From assembly GCA_014879835.1 (NCBI GenBank), contig JACSRJ010000183.1, forward strand, positions 1 through 54,276: a stretch of 54,276 nt of DNA, read 5' to 3'. Of this stretch, positions 41,787 through 50,519 are shown piece after piece. This DNA is from Anaerolinea sp. (lineage in GTDB: Bacteria > Chloroflexota > Anaerolineae > Aggregatilineales > UBA2796). Within the stretch, counting starts at the first letter, position 1. The number at the start of each line of letters is the position of its first letter. A program made the translations under genes and the position numbers. Under the pieces are notes generated by a model. That model saw only the letters and a program-made list of their open reading frames with translations, did no database searches and was not told where the DNA came from.

Positions 41787-43961
41787 TTACTTCTTGACCT
41801 CAGGACGCGCATACTTGGCGACCGCATCAGGGCCACCGATGGATTCGAGGCTGTCGAACAGGATTTGCGCGATGTACTGCCCGTTGTGGGCAAACTGACC
41901 GGGGTCCTTCATCACGTACTGGTAGTTATAGGCAGCACGGAGCAGGTTCGGAGTCCACGCCACAAAGCGGTTATCGCTGTTGATCTCATCCGGATCAGCC
42001 TTGCCATCCCCATTGGTATCGATGAACCAGTAGGGGTGATTCAGCGGTGCATAGGCGATGCTTGCGCCCGCTTTCTCAGTCGCATAAGCCTGAATCTTGG
42101 TGAGCAGATCGGCTTCCAGCGCCTCGATCTCTGCCTTGATGCCTTCAACGGTATCGCCATCGCCGTCGATGTCGGGGGTATCTTCCCCACGCACATCGTA
42201 GATGGTGTCAGCATCTTCGTGGCAGTCGAAGCACGATTCTTCATCGATCTTTAGGGTGTGGACGTTGTGGCAGTCACTGCAACTTTCCACATCCTCATCC
42301 ATGATGTAGCGCCCGTTGTACTCTTTGCCCTCGTACTGATAGGCACCCATCGCATCATTGCCGAAGATCGACGCGCCTGCCGCAAAGTAGTGAACGTTGC
42401 GGAAGCTCAGTTTGTCGGTCACTTCGTCATCGCCCACCTTGGCATTGGTGATGGCCCGATTCACGCTCACCGTGGACTCGCGTCCCTGATGGCAGTTCAG
42501 GCACAAATTGTCCTTAACCCCATCACCAAAGGAGGCAACCTTGCCGCTGGGGAAGGTCACTTTGTCCGACGCCCGAACGGTAAATTCGGGGATCGCATCA
42601 TGGCAGGTGGAGCAGGCCAGCGAAGTTGAAGGTTTAACAGCGATGTTGGTCGCGTTCTTGAGGAAGGTCGGCAGACCACTCGCGGTATGGCACTTGGCGC
42701 AGGTACCGGGGACTTCGCCTTCAGCGTCCCAGTGGCGGAAAGGCTCACCGGTGGCGTCAAAGTGTCCGGGGTCGTTGCGGGTGTATGCGGTCAGGTCCAT
42801 CGCCCCGCCCATGCCCTCATTAAGCGATTCCATTGAGTCATAGAGCAGCTCAATATGGTAAGCCGCGTTATGGGCAAAGTTGCCGGGGTCTTTGATCGAG
42901 ACCTGATAGTTATAAACCGCTTTCGCCAACCGCGCCGTAAAGGACTTGTAGCCATTAGCAGCGGTGGCTTCGTCTTCTTCCAGAGTCCCATTGGCATTGG
43001 TATCACCGAAGAAGTACGGATAGGCGGTTTCGGAATACACAATCGGAGCCTTAGCGACATCCGCTGCATACTTTTGGATCGCAGCGTACAGGGCTTCCTG
43101 CATCCCCTTGATTTCGTTGTAGATACCTTCGGTGATGTCACCATCGCCGTCATAGTCCGAGAGAGACCCCTGCATACGGATGTTTTGCAGGTCTTCCAGA
43201 GTCTCCACGTCCTCGTGGCAGGTGGCGCATTCGGTCAGTTTCAGTTCAAGGGTGTGGGGGTTATGGCAGCCGATGCAGCTATCATAACCTTCAACATGGG
43301 CAAAACGGCGCTGGTATGACTTGCCCTCGTATTGATACCCGCCCTGCGCTTCTGCCCCATACAAGGAGGCCGCAGCGGCGAAGTAGTGGATATTGGTGAA
43401 GCGCAGATCAGCACTCACAGTATCCAGATCGGTGGTCAAGCCCAGCTTTTCGATTCCCGCGTTCACCTGTACGGTAGAGGCGCGCCCCTGATGGCAAACC
43501 ATGCAGCGGGTCGCGTCGCCCAGACCCTCAACGGTGACCCCGGAGGGGAACGAGACGGTGGTCAGGTTGGCGGCCGTTGGGTTGTGGCACGCATCACAGG
43601 TGATGACGCTGCCCACAGCCTTATCGTCCTCCACTTTGCCCGCCGTGGTTCCATCACCGCCGAGGAAGTCCACATAACCAGCGGTGGTGTGGCAGGTTGC
43701 GCAGGCAGCAGGGACTTTACCCTCTGCATTCCAATGCACAAACGCTTCAGCATCCACTTTGGCGTGCGGAGATTTCACCCAAGCATCATAGTATCCAAGC
43801 AAAAAAGAAGGAGGTTGACCCAGAGGGTCAGTAATCGGAGGAGGCGGCGTTGTAGTCGGGTCACCTTGCGCCGCGCCGGGTGTTACTCCTGCAAGGCTCA
43901 TGCCTGCGATCAGGAGCATCACACCGCATACTAAATATAAGTATTGGGGTGCGCGTTTCAT
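41787..43961 (-). CDS. Secreted decaheme c-type cytochrome built from two five-heme halves
   Basis: A 724-residue exported electron carrier. A signal peptide (residues ~6-31) and a Thr/Pro-rich linker lead to ten CxxCH heme sites in two sets: residues 87, 122, 153, 229 and 245, then 421, 450, 487, 561 and 577. Spacing is nearly repeated (35-31-76-16 and 29-37-74-16), and so are surrounding segments such as HYFAA-AS, YQYEGK-Y and N-HTL, so the gene arose by internal duplication. Further histidines (192 and 236, 524 and 568) recur as likely axial ligands. After each half lie acidic loops like EF-hand sites (DYDGDGDITEG, DTNANGTLEEDE, DIDGDGDTVEG, DTNGDGKADPDE). The ATG at 43961 has GGAGAAG upstream. 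Role likely extracellular or envelope electron transfer. Confidence 0.93.
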   Translation of the reverse strand: MKRAPQYLYLVCGVMLLIAGMSLAGVTPGAAQGDPTTTPPPPITDPLGQPPSFLLGYYDAWVKSPHAKVDAEAFVHWNAEGKVPAACATCHTTAGYVDFLGGDGTTAGKVEDDKAVGSVITCDACHNPTAANLTTVSFPSGVTVEGLGDATRCMVCHQGRASTVQVNAGIEKLGLTTDLDTVSADLRFTNIHYFAAAASLYGAEAQGGYQYEGKSYQRRFAHVEGYDSCIGCHNPHTLELKLTECATCHEDVETLEDLQNIRMQGSLSDYDGDGDITEGIYNEIKGMQEALYAAIQKYAADVAKAPIVYSETAYPYFFGDTNANGTLEEDEATAANGYKSFTARLAKAVYNYQVSIKDPGNFAHNAAYHIELLYDSMESLNEGMGGAMDLTAYTRNDPGHFDATGEPFRHWDAEGEVPGTCAKCHTASGLPTFLKNATNIAVKPSTSLACSTCHDAIPEFTVRASDKVTFPSGKVASFGDGVKDNLCLNCHQGRESTVSVNRAITNAKVGDDEVTDKLSFRNVHYFAAGASIFGNDAMGAYQYEGKEYNGRYIMDEDVESCSDCHNVHTLKIDEESCFDCHEDADTIYDVRGEDTPDIDGDGDTVEGIKAEIEALEADLLTKIQAYATEKAGASIAYAPLNHPYWFIDTNGDGKADPDEINSDNRFVAWTPNLLRAAYNYQYVMKDPGQFAHNGQYIAQILFDSLESIGGPDAVAKYARPEVKK

Positions 43962-44341
43962 AGGCTTCTTCTCCATGATATAGCGACAGAGAGACTGCTT
44001 CAAAACCGTCTGGGAAGTGCAGACGGATAAAGCCTATTGGAACTGCTTACATTAAAAGGACGCCCGTATGTGTTTACTCTGACACCAAGACTCTGCCAAC
44101 AGGCAAACGCTTGTTAGCATAGATTCATTGTACGCCCAAAATTGTAGGACGCAAAATTTTGCTAGGGGCGAAATCTCCCGTATTGGTGGGGCAAAACACA
44201 CTTCAAGAGTGTCAAAAATCTCAATCAAAATCTGAGTGGTATTAAGATTCGCGTAGATTTATTTGTGAGGCATTTCACGAGGGCTAAAAGGCAAAGGATG
44301 AAGGGCGGACAAATCCACCTTCCCCATTCTTGGGGCTGAGG

Positions 44342-44378
44342 GGAGGCAGTAGGGACAGGTCCTGCCCTGTCCGCCTCT
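44342..44378. repeat. Family E dispersed repeat
   Basis: GGACAGG (44353-44359) and CCTGTCC (44366-44372) within GAGGC/GCCTC outer arms; the core 44351-44376 is shared with 21431-21456. The rest of the gap 43962-44458 is AT-rich, notably 44100-44260 (contains the palindrome CAAAATTTTG), with no gene seen; the cytochrome promoter should lie there. Confidence 0.6.
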
Positions 44379-44458
44379 CTGCTCTTTGGCAATCGCTACT
44401 TTTCGATTGTCAAGGGGGTAGGGGACAGGTCAAGACAGACATGAGGTAATGTATAGCC

Positions 44459-45214
44459 CTAGGGGTAAAGATAAGGGCGTTCGGGCATGGCAGTTTCTTC
44501 GATGGACTCGGCGATCAGCACTGGGGTCTGATGTGAATCGAACTCCCGCACTTGAAACTTGCCCCGCACCCGCACCCATCCATCCTGCTTGTACTTCGCG
44601 GAATCCGGCATCTCCACAATCACCCCAATGGCGAGCGCGTCGGCGGTGCAGCAGCTCACTGCAAAGCGCGCTACCATAAACTGGTTTTGATCGTTAAAGC
44701 GAATATCGCGGTACACAAAGCCGATCAAATCGGCGGGCTGCCCCGTGAACTCGTCCGGGGTGGCAGCAGCCGAAAAGGCACGCACCCAATCAAGGACATT
44801 GCGATTTTCTGGGGCAAGGCTGAAAGTCCCTGTGCTGCCAGTGGGATTAAGGCTGTTCAGTGAAGTGGCGATCCCGCTTGTACCCACCGCCGAAGCCCCC
44901 AATGGTTTAGCTGGGAGGACAACGCCCAATACCAGCGGCACGCACACCAAGATCAGCGACAGCCATGTGACCCCTTGAGTATGAGGACTGCGCGCCAGCA
45001 GCAGATCAGGGTTGGTTGAAGATTGTCCGGCGCTGCCCAGAAGGTACGAAACCTGCGCCACCCCAATGGCGATCAAGATGATCCCCGCCATGATCGGCAG
45101 CCAAAAAAACTGGGCTGCAATGTAGTAACTGATCTCCCCTGACAAGCGCGTTTCCAGCAGATAAATGCCGAGCAAAAGCAGCGCCGCTGATTCGAGCCAT
45201 TTTCGAGTGCGCAT
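44459..45214 (-). CDS. TIGR03943/YcgQ-like membrane protein
   Basis: A 251-residue protein with two to three N-terminal spans (SAALLLLGIYLLE, FWLPIMAGIILIAIGVAQVSYLL, VTWLSLILVCVPLVLGVVLP) and a soluble C-terminal domain with DLIGFVYRD, FMVARFAVSCCTADALAIG and a beta-rich DGWVRVRGKFQV. The SCC-ADA segment is the family signature and may bind a metal. It is always seen beside the YcgR-type permease; here the permease stop is one base before this gene's ATG on the minus strand. The pair's transported solute is unknown. Confidence 0.9.
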   Translation of the reverse strand: MRTRKWLESAALLLLGIYLLETRLSGEISYYIAAQFFWLPIMAGIILIAIGVAQVSYLLGSAGQSSTNPDLLLARSPHTQGVTWLSLILVCVPLVLGVVLPAKPLGASAVGTSGIATSLNSLNPTGSTGTFSLAPENRNVLDWVRAFSAAATPDEFTGQPADLIGFVYRDIRFNDQNQFMVARFAVSCCTADALAIGVIVEMPDSAKYKQDGWVRVRGKFQVREFDSHQTPVLIAESIEETAMPERPYLYP

Positions 45215-45215
45215 T

Positions 45216-46157
45216 CTAAAACCTCACGTTCAAATTTAACCAGATACCGATCAAGATCGAGATCAACAGGGGCAAAATGACCATGTAAACAACGGTTTTA
45301 CGTCTGAATACGCCAAGGTACATCAAGGTGCTTTTTATATCAACCATCGGCCCGAAGGTCAGAAAGACCAAGATCGATCCAGTGGTGAAACCATTGATCG
45401 GGTTGGCGAACGAGAGCGCAATGATCGCATCGGTGGTGCTGCACACGGAGAGGACAAAGGCCAGCAAGGCCATGGCCAGCACCGAAAGCACCGGATCCGT
45501 AGCCACTTTGCGCAGTTCTTCTTGGGGCACAAAGGTCTGCATCGAGGCCGCCAGCGCAGTGCCGATCACCAGATATTTACCCATGTCAAAGAATTCATCG
45601 TGGGCATAACGTAGGGACTTGATCAAACCCGGAAGTAGGTGCGGGCGCTGGGGAGTCTCGATGCCTGCCCCACCACCCCCCACAGCGGATCGCGCCAGCG
45701 TTGAGATCGATCCCGGTGAAAGCAGCTTCGCGGGGCTGCGCTGAAGGGTGAACAGCAGCCCCACGCTGATGGCCATCACCAGTGTGATCAGGTATCGTCC
45801 TACCAGCACCACCCCGAAACCGAAGGCGCTGAAGGTGCTGGCAAACACGATAGGGTTCATCACGGGGGCGGCCAGCAAAAAGGTGATGCCCACGGCCACC
45901 GGCAGTCCTTTTTGGTACAAACGGCGGGTGACAGGCACAACCCCACACTCGCACACAGGGAACAGGAAACCCAAAAAGCTGCCCGCAAAAACCGCGCGTC
46001 CCGCACGCCGGGGGAGAAACCTGATCACGTCTTCTTTGCGCACAAAAACTTCGATCAAACCAGAGACGAGCGTTCCCAGCAGCAGAAACGAAACAGCTTC
46101 GATGAAAATCCCCAAAAAGCGGGTGCTGAAAATCTGAATCTGACCAAGCACATCCAT
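45216..46157 (-). CDS. YcgR/DUF318-family permease
   Basis: A 313-residue membrane protein with about eight spans. LGFLFPVCECGVVPVTRRLYQKGLP carries the family's C-E-C-G-x-x-P motif, and LAAPVMNPIVFASTF and CSTTDAIIALSF complete the pattern; the latter contains another conserved cysteine. I chose the ATG at 46157, which gives the normal start; the longest frame reads back into the propeller gene. Directly upstream of the YcgQ-like partner. Proposed relatives move metals or metalloids (ArsP is distantly similar) but this is not shown here. Confidence 0.9.
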   Translation of the reverse strand: MDVLGQIQIFSTRFLGIFIEAVSFLLLGTLVSGLIEVFVRKEDVIRFLPRRAGRAVFAGSFLGFLFPVCECGVVPVTRRLYQKGLPVAVGITFLLAAPVMNPIVFASTFSAFGFGVVLVGRYLITLVMAISVGLLFTLQRSPAKLLSPGSISTLARSAVGGGGAGIETPQRPHLLPGLIKSLRYAHDEFFDMGKYLVIGTALAASMQTFVPQEELRKVATDPVLSVLAMALLAFVLSVCSTTDAIIALSFANPINGFTTGSILVFLTFGPMVDIKSTLMYLGVFRRKTVVYMVILPLLISILIGIWLNLNVRF

Positions 46158-46183
46158 AAAATTATCCAGTTCTGGTTGAGACC

Positions 46184-47611
46184 TCAGGGCAGCCAGCGAG
46201 GCATGGTAGCGTTGTTTGCGATTCGGATCAGGTTTTGATCGCTGAAGCGAAAGACCCACACTTCGGGGCGAGCGCCGGGTCGTCCCAGTGCAAAGCGCTG
46301 CATCAACAGGGCATCCCCGGCCGGGCTGACGCTCAACATGCCGTGACTGTAGTCCGGGTCTACGACCAGCGGGATTGCTGTCTCCGCCTCCAGTTGGAGT
46401 TGGTAGATCTGGGCCCCCATCACACTGTTTACCTGCTCCTGAGGCGGCACCCGACGGGCCACAACCACACCTTTAGAATCGGCCATCCACGCAAAATCAA
46501 CATCGTTGTTGGGATCATGGTCTGAAGTCAGATCACGCTGAGTGGTGAACTCACCGCTGAGGTTCACCAGTACATAGTGGGCCACATAGCGGGTCTCGCC
46601 CGGAACCTGAATGATCTTGGGATAATGCAGCCAGCGTCCATCAGGGGAAAACCGCCCCACTTCGCCCTGTGGGGTGGCGATGGTGCGCTCGGTGTCGCTG
46701 CTTAGATCACGCACCACAATGGCGCCAATGCTGCTGTCATAAAGGGCGAGTAGTTTACTATCAGGTGACCACCGGGGCATATAGCCGATGCGCTGATTGT
46801 CGGAGAAAACGGGGCGATTCTCACCAGTGGCAAGGGTGAAAAGCCATACCCGAGGCGCGCCGGGGGTCATGTTGGTGTTGAGGTTCAGTTCCACCCGTTC
46901 ATAGGCGATCCGTTCCCCATTGGGACTCCACGCAGGGTTAGCGCACTGCGCGCCAGTGCAGTCCAAGAGGATGCTGGTGTTCCCGCTGTCCACCTCCAAC
47001 ACCCATAAACTGACCGCATTCTCCTCACCCAATTGGGCGTAGACGATCTGCCCACCATCCGGCGAGACCTCGTAACCCACCACCCCTTTTTCACTGAAGG
47101 TGACCTGTCTGCCACTGTCGGGTTCAGCGGGATCAGCCAAATACAGGTTCTGAGTGATCTGGTCAATAGGGCCCAAATAGGCGACCCGCGCTCCTCGTAC
47201 CTCAAAATCCCATTGATGATCGGCGAGCAGGGCACGCCCTACAGCCGACTTGAGTCCGGCCTTAACCCGCACCGTGTAGCGTGTGCCCGCGCTAAATGCG
47301 CCTTCTGGTCTGAAGCTGATCCGGTTACCAGTTGCGCTCCAAACGCCGTTGATCTCCGGGGTGATCTCGATCTGCCCCACCCAAGAATTGGAATCGAGGT
47401 TCTGATCAAACACAAGCGTGATCGGTCCCCGGCTGGAGCCTTCGGCCTGTGGCGAATAGTCGCGGATGTATAGGCCCACCCGATCCCCGGCGAGGATTAC
47501 GATCCCGATGGCGATAAGCAGAAGCAACACTGCCCCACCTGCCGCCAGATCAAAATACTCTCGCTCCGGTTGTCCCGGTCGGACTCTGAACGAGGGAGAG
47601 GGTAAATTCAA
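46184..47611 (-). CDS. Membrane-anchored Ig-like and TolB-type beta-propeller protein
   Basis: 475 residues. One membrane span near residues 24-45 (AAGGAVLLLLIAIGIVILAGD) leaves the rest outside. Residues ~55-140 are a bacterial Ig-like (SbsA/Big-5) domain (ITLVFDQNLDSNSWVGQIEI with RISFRPEGAFSAGTRYTV); the rest has WD40-like/TolB propeller repeats with SPDG, SPNGERIAY, SPDSKLLAL, SPDGRWLHY. The TTG start at 47611 is supported by GGAAGG/GGCAGG upstream and by the lack of any other start. It is the first gene of the three-gene run ending in the YcgQ pair. Role unknown, perhaps surface binding. Confidence 0.82.
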   Translation of the reverse strand: MNLPSPSFRVRPGQPEREYFDLAAGGAVLLLLIAIGIVILAGDRVGLYIRDYSPQAEGSSRGPITLVFDQNLDSNSWVGQIEITPEINGVWSATGNRISFRPEGAFSAGTRYTVRVKAGLKSAVGRALLADHQWDFEVRGARVAYLGPIDQITQNLYLADPAEPDSGRQVTFSEKGVVGYEVSPDGGQIVYAQLGEENAVSLWVLEVDSGNTSILLDCTGAQCANPAWSPNGERIAYERVELNLNTNMTPGAPRVWLFTLATGENRPVFSDNQRIGYMPRWSPDSKLLALYDSSIGAIVVRDLSSDTERTIATPQGEVGRFSPDGRWLHYPKIIQVPGETRYVAHYVLVNLSGEFTTQRDLTSDHDPNNDVDFAWMADSKGVVVARRVPPQEQVNSVMGAQIYQLQLEAETAIPLVVDPDYSHGMLSVSPAGDALLMQRFALGRPGARPEVWVFRFSDQNLIRIANNATMPRWLP

Positions 47612-47705
47612 GAGCGCCTGCCTTCCTTCAGCAATCGTCCCTAAAAGTAACCCGATCTTCCCAGCACCGCAAACAAGACTCAGTGAAACCTCACCTCCGC
47701 CGCTT

Positions 47706-48515
47706 CTATTTGTGCTGATCCGCGCCGCTTTCCTCGTCCTCGGCCAGCATCCGGGCGATCTCCTCGGTCTCCAGCCGATCTACAAACTCCACAATGGCCT
47801 GCTCAAGGTAGGGAGCCAGATCAGGGTGAAAGCTGCTGAAAGTGGCCATGAATGCGGGATCAGTGTTGTAGGCATGGGCCAGCCCACGCATGATCTCCAA
47901 GGTGGGTTCGTAAAAATAGCGCATGTTCTGACGCCAGCGTTCAACTGCGGCCTGCGCTTTGGCGCTCTGGGGGGATAATCCCGCTTGCATCAAAGCCACC
48001 ATATCATTATAGATATGCCCCGCTTCAGCCAAGATTTCTTTCTGTTTGTCCTTGGTATAACCGTTCCAGCGTTTGATCGAGTCGTTCACCAGTTGGGGAT
48101 CGTACTGAAGACGGGCCATCCGTTCGTACTCCTTCTGTTTTTCCTCGCTGAAGGCCTCAAAGAATCGTTTTTTGCTCATCTCACGCTCTCCTTTTACATG
48201 GCGAATGGTGCTGTCAACGGTGGCGATCAGGTTTTGCAGTCGGTTGATCTTCTGGGTCAACACCGCACGATGGGAATCCAACGCCGTGAGCAGATCAAAA
48301 TCAGGGCTGTCTAAAACATCCTTGATCTGGGCCAATTCCAAGCCGATCTCCCGGTAAAAAAGGATCTGCTGAAGCCGGAGCAAGGCCGCTTCATCATAGT
48401 AACGGTAACCGTTTGCGCCCACCTTTGAAGGATTCAGAAGCCCAATTTCGTCGTAATAATGCAGGGTGCGTACACTCACCCCCGCCAAACCTGAGAGTTG
48501 TTTGACCGTGTACAA
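47706..48515 (-). CDS. MerR-family regulator, TipA-like
   Basis: A 269-residue activator. The N-terminal ~75 residues are MerR winged helix (TVKQLSGLAGVSVRTLHYYDEIGLL), then a dimerisation helix (LDSHRAVLTQKINRLQNLIATVD), then a TipAS-like antibiotic-recognition domain (EEKQKEYERMARLQYDPQLVNDSIKRWNGYTKDKQ, PQSAKAQAAVERWRQNMRYFYEP). TTG start at 48515 with GAGGAGG 9 bases upstream. The promoter with a 19-base spacer just upstream indicates autoactivation. TipA-type regulators bind thiopeptide-like or other amphipathic drugs; ligand unknown here. Confidence 0.92.
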   Translation of the reverse strand: MYTVKQLSGLAGVSVRTLHYYDEIGLLNPSKVGANGYRYYDEAALLRLQQILFYREIGLELAQIKDVLDSPDFDLLTALDSHRAVLTQKINRLQNLIATVDSTIRHVKGEREMSKKRFFEAFSEEKQKEYERMARLQYDPQLVNDSIKRWNGYTKDKQKEILAEAGHIYNDMVALMQAGLSPQSAKAQAAVERWRQNMRYFYEPTLEIMRGLAHAYNTDPAFMATFSSFHPDLAPYLEQAIVEFVDRLETEEIARMLAEDEESGADQHK

Positions 48516-48542
48516 AGCGACCAGCCTCCTCGTTATGCCTCC

Positions 48543-48573
48543 ATCTTAAAGGATCACGTTAGGTGAGAGTCAA
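48543..48573 (-). promoter_or_regulatory. MerR-type promoter with 19-base spacer
   Basis: On the minus strand TTGACT (48573-48568) and TAAGAT (48548-48543) are 19 bases apart, the overlong spacing MerR-family activators correct. A CTCAC/GTGAT near-inverted repeat lies in the spacer, as for TipA sites. Start near 48536, about 21 bases before the TTG. Confidence 0.65.
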
Positions 48574-48654
48574 GGGTCGGGGGGCATTAAAAAGGTTGGG
48601 GGTTTAAGGAACGCATCAAGAACCCCTCAGACACCCAACAAAAGCAGAGTCGCC

Positions 48655-48727
48655 GTAGGGGCGACCCCATGTGGTCGCCCGGCGCGTGCAGACAAAATGC
48701 TGGGCAGCCCCGTGTGCCTGCCCCTAC
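48655..48727. repeat. Family D two-hairpin element with terminal inverted repeats
   Basis: 73 bases bounded by GTAGGGGC and GCCCCTAC. Within it are two near-copies of the hairpin GGGCGACC(CCATGT)GGTCGCC and GGGCAGCCCCGTGTGCCTGCC. Single half-units are at 11742-11770 and (inverted) ~28618-28638. It resembles a small non-coding mobile element. The rest of the gap 48516-48891 is the MerR promoter, a family C piece near 48757 and the LysM promoter. Confidence 0.6.
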
Positions 48728-48844
48728 GAGACCCCGAATCTTACCACCTTCGATGAAAAACCTGCCCCTAAAAAGGAAGGATGAGGCTTCCTCCCTTCTC
48801 CCGTGACCTTTGCTTCAACTTAAGCCCACAACCCAAAATCACGC

Positions 48845-48850
48845 TATAAT
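48845..48850 (+). promoter_or_regulatory. -10 element of the LysM gene
   Basis: A perfect TATAAT, 42 bases before the ATG at 48892. No recognisable -35 lies at the right distance, so the promoter may need an activator or rely on other contacts. Confidence 0.4.
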
Positions 48851-48891
48851 TTTTGGGAGTGAGTGCCTTTTTTATCGGGGGAGAAAATCTG

Positions 48892-49575
48892 ATGCGCAAA
48901 AACTTTACCCTCCGCCTCCGTTCGGTGATAGTGCTGGCGCTGGTTTTAGGAGTCGCGTTCAGCGGCGTCACTTCGATCCGAGCACAAGGCGGCACCGGCT
49001 TTTATGTGGTGCAGCCCGGCGATACCCTTTTTAGCATTGCGGATAAAATGGGAGTAAGCCTGAGTGAACTGGCAACCATTAACGGCTTATATGATGTGAA
49101 CCGCGTTTTTGTGGGGCAGGTTCTGACACTGCCGGTTGCAATCCGCGCCCCGCAAGCGCCAGTGGTACAGCCTCCTGCGCCTGTGTATGTGACCCCTGTG
49201 AATGTGTTCCCGCCGGGGACGACCGTCACCACCGTTACCAGCTACCTCGGTTACACAGTGCGCGCTGGCGATAACCTGAGCAAGATCGCGGAGCGCTACA
49301 AGACCACCATGCAGTTGATCATGGGTGCAAATGGGATTGTTGACCCCAACCTGATCTATGTGGGGCAGCGCTTGGTCATCCCCCGCACCCGCACCACCGT
49401 TTCGCCCGCGCCCCGCGCTCAGCGTCCTGTGGGGCGCGTCTACATCGTCCAACCGGGTGACAACCTCTTTGGGATCGCAGCACGCTTCCGCCGTGACGTC
49501 TATGCCATCGCCAAAGCCAATCAGCTCTTGAACCTCAATTACATCTATGTGGGACAGGCGCTGATCATCCCGTAA
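48892..49575 (+). CDS. Secreted triple-LysM protein
   Basis: A 227-residue exported protein with a signal peptide (LRSVIVLALVLGVAFSGVTSIRA) and three LysM repeats: YVVQPGDTLFSIADKMGVSL, YTVRAGDNLSKIAERYKTTM and YIVQPGDNLFGIAARFRRDV, each ending in a YVGQ-L-IP or FVGQVLTLP motif. LysM binds N-acetylglucosamine polymers such as peptidoglycan. There is no catalytic domain, so it is a wall-binding or adaptor protein. GGGGGAG lies 9 bases before the ATG, and I use this rather than the earlier start. Confidence 0.94.
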   Translation: MRKNFTLRLRSVIVLALVLGVAFSGVTSIRAQGGTGFYVVQPGDTLFSIADKMGVSLSELATINGLYDVNRVFVGQVLTLPVAIRAPQAPVVQPPAPVYVTPVNVFPPGTTVTTVTSYLGYTVRAGDNLSKIAERYKTTMQLIMGANGIVDPNLIYVGQRLVIPRTRTTVSPAPRAQRPVGRVYIVQPGDNLFGIAARFRRDVYAIAKANQLLNLNYIYVGQALIIP

Positions 49576-49602
49576 GTGAGAACCCTGCGACGAGGATAGG
49601 GT

Positions 49603-50385
49603 ATGCCGTCAGATCGACTCGATTCGTTTTATCGTCAGACGCCGCTTGTCCTTGCCCATCGGGGCGCAAGTTTTGATGCGCCCGAAAACACACTCGCTGC
49701 CTTCCTGCGCGCTCGTGAGCAGGGGGCAGATGGGATCGAACTCGATACAATGCTCTCCGCCGATGGTGTTCCCGTAGTGATCCATGATTTCACCCTTGAC
49801 ACCACCACCGATGGGCATGGGCTGGTACGTGAGTACAACCTCAAAATGCTCAAAACCCTAGATGCAGGCAGCCACTACGATCACGAATTTAAGGGGGAAC
49901 CGATCCCCACCCTTGATGAAGCCCTTGAGACCATCGGGCGGGGGATGGTGATCAACGTGGAATTGAAGTCCATGAGCTGGCGTGATGATGGACTGCCCGC
50001 AGCGGTTTTTAACGTTCTGCGTCGTCATGCCAACAAAGCGGTGATCGTATCCTCGTTTAACCCTTTTGCTTTGCGTCGTTTTCGGGCATTGGCCCCAGAC
50101 ATCCCGACGGGCTTTTTATACTCCCCTGACGAGCCACCCTACATACGGCTGCTGATGCACCTGATCCCGCACGATGCGCGCCATCCTCACTTCTCACTCG
50201 TCACCCCTCAGTTCATGGAGTGGGCAAGGGCGCGCCGTTTGCGGGTTCATGTGTGGACGGTGGATGATCCAGCCCGCATTCAAACCCTGCGCACCCTCGG
50301 AGTCGATGCAATCATCACCAATCGACCGGCCCTTGCACTGGAAACCTTAGGACGGGTGAGCGCGCAGAAAAAACAAGACAACTGA
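49603..50385 (+). CDS. Glycerophosphodiester phosphodiesterase
   Basis: A GDPD-family enzyme of 260 residues that hydrolyses glycerophosphodiesters to glycerol 3-phosphate and an alcohol. LVLAHRGASFDAPENTLAAF contains the first catalytic His, GADGIELDTMLSADGVPVVIHDFTLDTTTDGHG the metal acids and second catalytic His, INVELKS the metal Glu, and VHVWTVDDPARIQTLRTLGVDAIITNRP the C-terminal Trp-Thr-Val motif. No signal peptide, so cytoplasmic. 27 bases after the LysM gene, GAGGATAGGG upstream, perhaps co-transcribed. Confidence 0.95.
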   Translation: MPSDRLDSFYRQTPLVLAHRGASFDAPENTLAAFLRAREQGADGIELDTMLSADGVPVVIHDFTLDTTTDGHGLVREYNLKMLKTLDAGSHYDHEFKGEPIPTLDEALETIGRGMVINVELKSMSWRDDGLPAAVFNVLRRHANKAVIVSSFNPFALRRFRALAPDIPTGFLYSPDEPPYIRLLMHLIPHDARHPHFSLVTPQFMEWARARRLRVHVWTVDDPARIQTLRTLGVDAIITNRPALALETLGRVSAQKKQDN

Positions 50386-50519
50386 CACCCGTTTAGCGAC
50401 GGGCTGGTGAGATGGTGAGGGCTAGTCGCCCCAACTGCGCCCTTCGGCGCACCTCAACCGGACTCACCCGGTAGATGATGAGATCGTGGGGCGGTTCCCG
50501 ATGGTAAGGATGTGAAGCC

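Noticed and set aside
41787-43961. Plus-strand ORFs of 111-200 codons opposite the cytochrome gene
   Set aside because: They are antisense shadows; only the minus strand has the signal peptide and ten heme motifs.
50436-50451. Hairpin TGCGCC-CTTC-GGCGCA as a terminator after the glycerophosphodiesterase gene
   Set aside because: The stem is short and no T run follows; termination cannot be claimed.
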